Positions 16,036-23,284 of a DNA stretch of 64,000 bases are shown piece after piece. The stretch's first letter is position 1. Each line of letters begins with the position of its first letter. A program made the position numbers and the translations under genes. The notes beneath the pieces are model-generated. The model saw only the letters and a program-made list of their open reading frames with translations. It ran no database searches and was not told where the DNA came from. The stretch is from Bacteroidales bacterium (GTDB lineage: Bacteria > Bacteroidota > Bacteroidia > Bacteroidales > CAIWKO01). The stretch covers positions 1 through 64,000 of the forward strand of contig JALOBU010000010.1 of the NCBI GenBank assembly GCA_023228145.1, in the 5' to 3' direction.

Positions 16036-18009
16036 ATGAAACAAGATTTTGACCCGAAAAACAACTATGAAGAAACTAAAAATGCGATAGGTTTTGTTGC
16101 ACTGAAAGATGCTACACAGAACGATTGGACCCGCATCGGATTCATGTCGGGACTGGAAGTACATCAACAACTTAAAACCAAACAAAAACTTTTTTGCCAT
16201 TGTCCCGCCGGTATTTTTCAGAAAAAGAACCAGTACGATGCCGAGCTTATTCGACACATGAGGCCAACGCTCAGCGAGCTGGGGGAATATGATGGCACGG
16301 CATTGATGGAATTTAAAACTCGCAAGGAAATCATTTACCGCATAAAGAATGAAACCGCCTGTACTTACGATGTGGACGACACTCCGCCATTTAAGCTGAA
16401 TAAAGAAGCGTTGGAATATGCCCTGGAAATTTCTTTATTAAACAAACTGAATATTGTCGGCGAAGTACATATCACCCGCAAGCAGTATCTTGACGGTAGC
16501 ATACCCACCGGCTTTCAGCGTACGGCTATTTTAGGTGTGGAAGGCGAAATACCGCTGAAAAATAAAAAAATACGACTTATTCAGCTCAGCATTGAAGAGG
16601 ATTCCTGCCGCGAAATATCAGACATCGGGCACGTCAGAATATATACAACCGACCGCCTTGGCACGCCTCTCATAGAAACAGTGACTTATCCCGATATGCT
16701 TAATCCTTATGAAGTGAAAGAAGCCTGTGATTACATTCGTTTTTTGAACCGCAGCACAGGCAAGGTACGTACAGGCATTGGCGCCGGAAGGCAGGACGTG
16801 AACGTAAGCTGCAAGGGTGGCACACGTGTGGAAATTAAAGGAGTTTCGCATACACGATGGATACCCAAACTTACACATAACGAAGCATTCCGCCAGTGGG
16901 CACTCCTGCATATACAGGAAATCTTAAAAAATAAATTCGGCGACGGCAGCAAATGGAAAATGAATTACAAGCAAATTGACCTTGGAAGTTTCCATTTTTC
17001 AAATCTTCCGATTAATGATGAAAACAAAAAATATTATCAATTTTATGCAATAAACCTTCCGGGATTCAAAAAATTATTATCACATTTTACACAACCCGGA
17101 AAAATGTTTGCCGATGAGTTCAGCGAAAGGTTAAAAGTTATTGCCTGCATTGAGCAACCCAACATGACTCATTCCGAAGAATTCCAGCCTTTTATCAGCG
17201 AAGATGATTTTTCGAAAATACGAACCTTGCTTGAAGCCGAAAGCGAAGATGCACAGATAATTCTCTGGGGACCCGAAAATGATATGAAAACCGCGCTGGA
17301 AACCGTGGAAGAACGTTGTAAATGGGCTTTTAATGGCGTACCCAACGAAACCCGCAAATCCTTTGAAGACGGCACAACAATCTTTGAACGTGTACTGCCG
17401 GGCGCCGACCGCATGTATCCTGACACCGATTCGGTTCCTATTCCCCTGCATGACGAATATATCAACAGCTTAAAAGAAAGATTGCCTGAAGAAGTAATGA
17501 CACGTTATCAGATACTAAAAAAATGGAATGTCCCGGAAGATACTTATAATTTCATTTTCAAAAAGAACTTATTTCCCGTCATTGAAAAAATTGTTGCTGA
17601 GCTTGGTTATAACCCTAAATTTATGGGAACATTTTTTGGGCAGACCTTAAAATTTGTAGAAGGGCATTACGAAAAATCACCTTTCTTCTGCTACGAAATG
17701 ATATACGACCTTTTCAGTTACATTAAGAAAAGCGAGCTGGACACCCAAATAGCCAAAAAAATGCTTCCGGTACTTATTGAACATCCCAAAATGGATTTTG
17801 ATTCAATACTTGCCACTATAAAATTTAAGAAAATAAGCAAAGCGGAGATACTTTCCGATATTTCGTTTATGAAAGAAAAATTCAGTCAGATACAAATATC
17901 TAACAACCCCGATGTAGGAATACACTGGATTATGGGAAACCTGCGGAAAAAAGCTACCGGAAATATTAACCTGGCTGAATTAAAAGAAATAATAGAAACA
18001 ACACACTAA
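16036..18009 (+). CDS. gatE: Glu-tRNA(Gln) amidotransferase subunit E (archaeal-type GatE)
   Basis: The 657-residue protein has the GatE hallmarks: GLEVHQQL (39-46), LFCHCP, the Mg/ATP-binding GatB/E core, and IRLIQLSIEEDSC. A central insertion resembles the AspRS GAD domain, and a C-terminal YqeY-like helical tail is present. GatE phosphorylates Glu on Glu-tRNA(Gln) and passes it to ammonia to form Gln-tRNA(Gln). Length and the QQL and CHCP variants distinguish it from bacterial GatB, which is about 480 residues and has no insertion. GatDE is the archaeal form of the enzyme and GatCAB the bacterial one, so transfer from archaea is the likely origin. gatD follows 14 nt downstream. Confidence 0.95.
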   Translation: MKQDFDPKNNYEETKNAIGFVALKDATQNDWTRIGFMSGLEVHQQLKTKQKLFCHCPAGIFQKKNQYDAELIRHMRPTLSELGEYDGTALMEFKTRKEIIYRIKNETACTYDVDDTPPFKLNKEALEYALEISLLNKLNIVGEVHITRKQYLDGSIPTGFQRTAILGVEGEIPLKNKKIRLIQLSIEEDSCREISDIGHVRIYTTDRLGTPLIETVTYPDMLNPYEVKEACDYIRFLNRSTGKVRTGIGAGRQDVNVSCKGGTRVEIKGVSHTRWIPKLTHNEAFRQWALLHIQEILKNKFGDGSKWKMNYKQIDLGSFHFSNLPINDENKKYYQFYAINLPGFKKLLSHFTQPGKMFADEFSERLKVIACIEQPNMTHSEEFQPFISEDDFSKIRTLLEAESEDAQIILWGPENDMKTALETVEERCKWAFNGVPNETRKSFEDGTTIFERVLPGADRMYPDTDSVPIPLHDEYINSLKERLPEEVMTRYQILKKWNVPEDTYNFIFKKNLFPVIEKIVAELGYNPKFMGTFFGQTLKFVEGHYEKSPFFCYEMIYDLFSYIKKSELDTQIAKKMLPVLIEHPKMDFDSILATIKFKKISKAEILSDISFMKEKFSQIQISNNPDVGIHWIMGNLRKKATGNINLAELKEIIETTH

Positions 18010-18023
18010 AGAAATAATTATCC

Positions 18024-19409
18024 ATGAGCGAAGATTTTTTTCAGGGTTATAAAGGAGAAGCACTGGAAGTTCTCAAAAAGTTTAATGTCAGAGTATGGGG
18101 TCAGGCCGAAGTGGATACCACGCGAGGTTTGTTCAAGGGCACCGTGTTGCCACGAGCTGAAAACGACGACGACAAACATATCGTTCTTAAAGTTATCACG
18201 GGCTATAACATTGGCGTTGATATTGATACTATAAAGACGATGAAAGAGGTGGGTTATAAAAAAGCCAACTATAAGATACCCGAGAAGGAGTTTCCTTATA
18301 CGCCAGGTTTACCAAAAGTGAAATTAATAGGAACGGGAGGTACTATAGCTTCCCGCCTTGATTACAGAACCGGAGCGGTTATTCCGGCCTTTACCCCGGG
18401 CGAATTGTATGGTGCCGTACCCGAACTGGCAGACATCTGCAACCTGGAAACCGAAAAACTTTTTGCCGTTTTCAGCGAAAACATGGGCCCCGAGCAATAC
18501 AAAAAGTTAGCTGTGGCTATTGGTCAGGAAATCGAAAAAGGTGTTGAAGGGATTATCATTGGGCATGGAACCGATACTTTGCATTATACCGCAGCAGCGT
18601 TAACCTTCATGGTACAAAACCCACCGGTGCCTATTGTGTTAGTTGGTTCACAACGTTCGTCCGACCGTCCGAGTTCCGATGCCGCACTGAACCTGATGCA
18701 TGCCGCGACTGCTGCTGCTTATGGCGATATTGCCGAAGTGATGGTGTGCATGTTCGGCCCTACATCCGATGAATATGGCTTTCTGCACCGCGGTACACGT
18801 GTAAGAAAAATGCATTCGTCTTACCGCTCAACTTTCCGCACTATTGGAGACATCCCCGTGGGTACTGTTACCCGCAAAGGCGTTTTCCCTCAAAAACCAA
18901 TATACAACCATCGAAGAAAAGACACTAATGTTAAAATTACCCCTGTTTTTGAAGAAAAAGTAGGTATGCTGTATTATTATACCAATATGCAGCCCGACAT
19001 GATAGATTCTATGGTGGATAATGGTTATAAAGGAATAATAATTATCGGGACAGGGCTGGGGCACGTTAATAAACCAATATATCCTGCTATTGTCAGGGCC
19101 GTAGAAAAAGGAGTGGCAATATATATGACAGTTCAGACATTATGGGGTTATGTTCATATGTTTGTTTATGATACCGGTCGCGACTTGATGGCAAAAGGCA
19201 TCATTCCTGCAGAAAATATGCTGCCAGAAGTGGCCTATATAAAACTGGGATGGGCTTTAGGGCAAACCAACGACCTGGAAAAAGTGAAAGAGATCATGCT
19301 CACACCTATTAACGACGATATCACGCCCAGAGAACCTTACAACGGCTACCTTATTTATCAGGGCGGGGTAAAAGAAGTGGAAGACTTTATTAAGAAAGTA
19401 CACAAATAA
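18024..19409 (+). CDS. gatD: Glu-tRNA(Gln) amidotransferase subunit D (archaeal-type GatD, L-asparaginase family)
   Basis: The 461-residue protein has an N-terminal tRNA-binding/tunnel beta-domain (about 1-90) and an asparaginase-I-type amidase domain. The catalytic residues are in place: T107 in GTGGTIAS, T183 and D184 in HGTDTL, and K262 in RVRKMHSS. GatD releases ammonia from glutamine for the GatE kinase site. The N-terminal domain and the gatE partnership exclude a plain asparaginase. It is co-transcribed with gatE and needs no separate GatC/GatA. Confidence 0.95.
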   Translation: MSEDFFQGYKGEALEVLKKFNVRVWGQAEVDTTRGLFKGTVLPRAENDDDKHIVLKVITGYNIGVDIDTIKTMKEVGYKKANYKIPEKEFPYTPGLPKVKLIGTGGTIASRLDYRTGAVIPAFTPGELYGAVPELADICNLETEKLFAVFSENMGPEQYKKLAVAIGQEIEKGVEGIIIGHGTDTLHYTAAALTFMVQNPPVPIVLVGSQRSSDRPSSDAALNLMHAATAAAYGDIAEVMVCMFGPTSDEYGFLHRGTRVRKMHSSYRSTFRTIGDIPVGTVTRKGVFPQKPIYNHRRKDTNVKITPVFEEKVGMLYYYTNMQPDMIDSMVDNGYKGIIIIGTGLGHVNKPIYPAIVRAVEKGVAIYMTVQTLWGYVHMFVYDTGRDLMAKGIIPAENMLPEVAYIKLGWALGQTNDLEKVKEIMLTPINDDITPREPYNGYLIYQGGVKEVEDFIKKVHK

Positions 19410-19429
19410 TTTTTTGTAAGGATTTACTA

Positions 19430-20161
19430 TTATTCCTCAACAATCCTGACCTCTGTCCTTCTGTTCTTCTGGCGGCTTTCATCTGTTTCGTTATCGGCCA
19501 CCGGCTGGGTGTCGCCATAACCTTTTGTTAGAATACGTTCAGAAGCTATGCCTTTTTTTACAAGGTACCCTTTAACAGAGTTTGCACGATTCAATGACAA
19601 TATCATATTTGATTCAGATGTTCCTACATTATCAGTATGGCCTGCAATTTCAATTACCAGCGAAGGCTTCAGTTTCATTACTTCAAGCAAAGTTTCTAAG
19701 GCCGTATAAGATTCGGGGCGAAGTGAGGATTTTCCGGTATCAAAAAACACATTATCCAACGTAACAGTTCTGGGAAGGTCATATTTTAATATGTATTCGT
19801 AAGTAAACAAGCCTTCCTCTGTAGGGATGCTAAATTTTTTATAATCAACATCACCGTTTATGCTGCGGTATTTGACATCATAGGTGTCGCCTTTAGGTAT
19901 AAGAATATCAAACTTCCCGTCAGCAGCAGTAACTCCGCTAAATATTTTTTTGTTTTTTCCCCCCGTGAACATTACTTTTTCTCCCGGCCGCGGTATGCCT
20001 TTCATGCTGCAAACGCTGACTTTTAACAGCGCGTTTGTTTCTGTGGGCTCGAGAGACTGGGCTAAAAGAAAAAACGGGAAACAGGTCGGCAACAACAAAA
20101 CAATAATCCGGCAAAAGAGTTTTGTATGATATAATAAAATATACTCACAGTTTCCCGTCAT
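19430..20161 (-). CDS. OmpA-family outer-membrane/periplasmic protein
   Basis: The 243-residue protein has a hydrophobic signal segment (RIIVLLLPTCFPFFLLAQ). A carboxypeptidase-regulatory-like beta-domain follows (SGVTAADGKFDILIPKG). The C-terminal OmpA peptidoglycan-binding domain has NVFFDTGKSSLRPES, IAGHTDN and the Arg-rich end SRQKNRRTEVRI. In the family the last domain binds diaminopimelate of peptidoglycan and tethers the envelope. The first ten residues may not belong to the mature start; an internal ATG is not better placed. Confidence 0.88.
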   Translation of the reverse strand: MTGNCEYILLYHTKLFCRIIVLLLPTCFPFFLLAQSLEPTETNALLKVSVCSMKGIPRPGEKVMFTGGKNKKIFSGVTAADGKFDILIPKGDTYDVKYRSINGDVDYKKFSIPTEEGLFTYEYILKYDLPRTVTLDNVFFDTGKSSLRPESYTALETLLEVMKLKPSLVIEIAGHTDNVGTSESNMILSLNRANSVKGYLVKKGIASERILTKGYGDTQPVADNETDESRQKNRRTEVRIVEE

Positions 20162-20317
20162 TAAATATGAACGGAACCTTCTTCAGAATATTTCAAAATG
20201 GTAAAAAAGAAACAACCTCAAATTTTTCTATTCTGCTAAGAAAAATTTTCTGTGTTAAATTATCCGGCCTTCTTAAAATTTCTTCTCCGGTGTTTTAAAA
20301 AACAACTAATGATCAGG

Positions 20318-20650
20318 TTAATCGTGTGAACAGGCTTTGTTTATAGGCGTTCCCGGTTTTGTAAATTCTGTAGTATAGCCAATTTTTTCAATGGCTTTCA
20401 CCAGTTCGTCTTTGTTAGTCTGTCCTTCCACAAATTTTACAGTTACAATTTTAGTGTCCAGGTCGGCAAAAACTTCTTTTACGCCTGTTGATTTTATTAA
20501 TTCTTTTTCAATAAGAGCCTTGCCGTTAGGGCAATGGAATCCTACTTTTATTTTTTCTTCTTTAATAGTTTCTTTAGTTTGTCCAAATGCAGTACCTGCA
20601 TAAGCAAATAAGAAAACGAATGCCAGGATGCCGATAATTTGTTTTTTCAT
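20318..20650 (-). CDS. Exported heavy-metal-associated-like domain protein with a single-Cys motif
   Basis: The 110-residue protein has a signal peptide (cleavage near AFGQ) and one ferredoxin-like HMA fold with typical pattern VGFHCPNGKALIEKEL, then VKEVFADLDTKIVTVKF. Classic metallochaperones have CxxC. Here the second Cys position is Gly (CPNG), and the C-terminal ACSHD adds one Cys and one His. Metal binding is therefore uncertain. It lies 16 nt downstream of the coiled-coil gene at 20667 and could share its transcript. Confidence 0.8.
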   Translation of the reverse strand: MKKQIIGILAFVFLFAYAGTAFGQTKETIKEEKIKVGFHCPNGKALIEKELIKSTGVKEVFADLDTKIVTVKFVEGQTNKDELVKAIEKIGYTTEFTKPGTPINKACSHD

Positions 20651-20666
20651 GATTGTGCTATTTTAT

Positions 20667-21572
20667 TTATTTTTCAAGAGTTAATTGTGATGTGCCGATA
20701 AGATTGCCGTCAGAAAACAGGTCAACGACATAAGTGCCGGGAACAAAGTCTTTGGTTTTTGCCCAGTATATGCACAGGTCAACAGCTTTGTTATTATAGG
20801 TAATTTGTTCTTTGGCAGTGTACTGCAGTTTTTTTCCCTGATATTCGAACGAATATTCATCACTTTCATTCACGTATAAAATATTTTCTGCAGGATCGGC
20901 AATACGCATGTAAACGGTTTTGTTGCCGGCAGAAGCGATAGCGTTTTCACCTATAGTGAAACAGGCGCGTATTTTTTGGGCTTTTTTGGCTTTTTTGGTT
21001 GGAATTTCTTTGCCGGTCGAACGAGTTACGATACCATCAATATTTATGTCATAGGTTACCAACGCAGATCCTTTGCTAACGGTTTCCGACAATTCTTTGT
21101 TTTCTGAGTTTAGTTCTTTGTTCTCAATTGTAGCAGAATCAAGGATAGTTTTAATATGAAAGTTTTCCTCAATCAAATCCTTGTTTTGTTTTTTTAGTTC
21201 TTCAATTTGTTGTTCGTATTCTTTCAGGCGTGTTTCCATCAAAGCCACTTGTTTTTTATATTTTGATACTGTGCCTTCAGAGTTTTTAATTTTCGTCAGA
21301 AGGCTTTCAACATGGGCTTTTTCTGCATCAAACATTTCAGAAAGTTGTGCGTTGTCGGCGGATAGCTGGTCATATTCTTTTTTAAGATTTTCCAGCTTGA
21401 GTATCATTTGCTCTTTTTCCTGGTTGGCCTGAACAATGGTGTCAGTTTGTTCAGTTATGGTTTTATGGCTTCTGATAAGCTGCCAGCTTAAAATTGCACA
21501 AACGACCAACAGGATAAGAGAAAGGTACATGAACAAATTCGGTTTCTTTTTTGTTTCTTGAATTGTTTCCAT
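20667..21572 (-). CDS. Membrane-anchored coiled-coil protein with C-terminal beta-domain, copy 1
   Basis: The 301-residue protein has one N-terminal transmembrane segment (about 14-31), a long coiled coil rich in K/E/Q (about 35-165) and a C-terminal beta-rich domain (from about 195). That domain includes KIRACFTIGENAIASAGNK, VYMRIADP and PGTYVVDLFSDGNLIGTSQL. The same layout and C-terminal domain occur in the next gene upstream, so the two are tandem paralogs. I know of no function for this family. The coiled coil may span the periplasm. Confidence 0.8.
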   Translation of the reverse strand: METIQETKKKPNLFMYLSLILLVVCAILSWQLIRSHKTITEQTDTIVQANQEKEQMILKLENLKKEYDQLSADNAQLSEMFDAEKAHVESLLTKIKNSEGTVSKYKKQVALMETRLKEYEQQIEELKKQNKDLIEENFHIKTILDSATIENKELNSENKELSETVSKGSALVTYDINIDGIVTRSTGKEIPTKKAKKAQKIRACFTIGENAIASAGNKTVYMRIADPAENILYVNESDEYSFEYQGKKLQYTAKEQITYNNKAVDLCIYWAKTKDFVPGTYVVDLFSDGNLIGTSQLTLEK

Positions 21573-21619
21573 GATTTTTTTGGTTTAGTTATTTCGAAAA
21601 TAAGATAAAATGAATTTGC

Positions 21620-22522
21620 TTAATTTAATACCAGAGATGTTTGTCCAATTTCTTTTCCATCAGTAAATACAGCAATATTATATGAGCCCGGGATTATCCG
21701 GTCACTTTTTTCGTAGTAAAGTTTAACATTTATTGAAGAACCTTTATAATATATCTGTTCTGATAACGAATACATTATTGATTTACCTTCAAAATCAAAG
21801 GCGCCTCCGTCATGTAAAATTGTATTGTCGGGTCGGGCAATACGCACATAAACATTTTTTAAGCCTTCTGTTACAAGAGGATTTTTTGCCAGAGTAAACG
21901 AAATTTTAATTTTTTCAACCCGGCGGGCCTTATCAACAACTTCTTCTTTTTTTCCTCCCTGCTTAAAACGTATGCCTTCGGCCTTAATCGAAAATGCCTG
22001 AAGAACAGCGGCATTATTTATTTGTTCGGTTAGAGCTTCTTTATCTTTCTGAAGTGTCAGACTTTTGTTTTGTTCCTCTTTAATATTCTCTTTCATATTG
22101 TTTACTTCTGTTTTCAGGGTTTCATTCTCTTTCAGAAGTTTATCAATCTGTGCAACATAATCTTGTGTGATGGTTCGCAGGTAGTCGAGTTTGCGTTGTA
22201 TTTGTCTTTTTCCTGCATTACTCTCAATCAGTTGTTGTATTTCGGCTGCCTGTGCTTGTATGGTGCTGTCTTTAACTGCAAGGTCCTGGGTAAGGTCGCC
22301 ATATTCTGTGCGCATTTTTTCATGTTCGTTAAGCAAAGAATCCAGCTCACTTTGAAGTATCTGACGCTCACTTATTGCTTTTTCTTTTTCAATGATAAAA
22401 GTGTTAACTTTGGTTCGTGTAGTGATAAATAAAATTAATAATACTAAGATAATAACAGCCTCAACTCCAATGATTATTTTATATGTGTTTGTTTTGGAAG
22501 GCTTTTGATTTATATCGGTCAT
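21620..22522 (-). CDS. Membrane-anchored coiled-coil protein with C-terminal beta-domain, copy 2
   Basis: The 300-residue protein parallels its downstream neighbour: a transmembrane helix at about 13-33, a coiled coil at about 38-165, and a beta-domain with KIKISFTLAKNPLVTEGLKN, VYVRIARPDNTIL and PGSYNIAVFTDGKEIGQTSL. The C-terminal domain is the better conserved part, while the coiled coils have diverged. A TAATTTTG -7 element lies upstream on the minus strand at 22538-22545, so transcription of the pair probably begins here. The function is unknown. Confidence 0.8.
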   Translation of the reverse strand: MTDINQKPSKTNTYKIIIGVEAVIILVLLILFITTRTKVNTFIIEKEKAISERQILQSELDSLLNEHEKMRTEYGDLTQDLAVKDSTIQAQAAEIQQLIESNAGKRQIQRKLDYLRTITQDYVAQIDKLLKENETLKTEVNNMKENIKEEQNKSLTLQKDKEALTEQINNAAVLQAFSIKAEGIRFKQGGKKEEVVDKARRVEKIKISFTLAKNPLVTEGLKNVYVRIARPDNTILHDGGAFDFEGKSIMYSLSEQIYYKGSSINVKLYYEKSDRIIPGSYNIAVFTDGKEIGQTSLVLN

Positions 22523-22537
22523 CAGAAATATTTTTTA

Positions 22538-22545
22538 CAAAATTA
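22538..22545 (-). promoter_or_regulatory. -7 element for the coiled-coil gene pair
   Basis: On the minus strand this reads TAATTTTG, 16 nt upstream of the ATG at 22522. No clear -33 element is seen. Confidence 0.45.
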
Positions 22546-22594
22546 CTTTTTTTATTTTGAAAGAGGAAGTATAAGTATTTAAAACTATTGACTC

Positions 22595-23284
22595 ATGTTA
22601 TATTTTTATGATTTTTTAGCTTTATTTTTTCCTCGGATTTGTTGCTCGTGCAAAAACACACTACTGAAACACGAAGATATTTTATGCACATTTTGCCTCC
22701 ACAAACTTCCCAAAACAAATTTTCATCAAGATAAAGATAATCCGGTAAGCAAAATATTCTGGGGAAGGATACATCTTGAAAGCGCATCTTCCATGTATTT
22801 TTTTACAAAAGGAGGTAAAGTTCAACACCTTTTACATCAGTTGAAATATAAGGGAAAAAAAGAAATCGGGGTTTATCTTGGAAATTTGTATGGAAAAGAA
22901 CTCAAAACCTCGGATTTATATAAAGATGTGGATGTTATTATCCCAGTGCCATTACACCCGCGGAAAAATCACAAACGCGGATATAATCAGAGTGAAATGT
23001 TTGCAAGGGGTTTGAGCGAATCTTTTTCAAAACCGGTTGATATTAAAGCCCTGATTCGAACACATGCATCGGAAACTCAGACAAAAAAATCACGTTTTAG
23101 AAGATGGGAGAATGTGGAGGAGATATTTGCACTTAAAAATCATCAACATTTGTATAATAAACATATTTTGCTGGTTGACGACGTAATAACAACGGGGGCC
23201 ACTATTGAAGCATGTGGTAAAATTCTTTTAAATATACAGGGCGTAAAACTAAGCGTAGCAAGTATTGCCTGCGCTTTGCATTAG
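22595..23284 (+). CDS. comF: ComF family phosphoribosyltransferase-like protein
   Basis: The 229-residue protein has an N-terminal zinc-finger-like part with two Cys pairs (CCSCKN and CTFC). The phosphoribosyltransferase domain has VIIPVPLHPRKNHKRGYNQS and the PRPP loop ILLVDDVITTGAT (about residues 187-199). ComF proteins take part in DNA uptake in naturally competent bacteria, possibly through nucleotide or DNA handling. Its stop codon overlaps tail-to-tail with that of the next minus-strand gene by four bases. Confidence 0.93.
   Translation: MLYFYDFLALFFPRICCSCKNTLLKHEDILCTFCLHKLPKTNFHQDKDNPVSKIFWGRIHLESASSMYFFTKGGKVQHLLHQLKYKGKKEIGVYLGNLYGKELKTSDLYKDVDVIIPVPLHPRKNHKRGYNQSEMFARGLSESFSKPVDIKALIRTHASETQTKKSRFRRWENVEEIFALKNHQHLYNKHILLVDDVITTGATIEACGKILLNIQGVKLSVASIACALH

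Noticed and set aside
18024..19409. Ordinary L-asparaginase
   Set aside because: The N-terminal extra domain, length of 461 residues and adjacency to gatE identify GatD.
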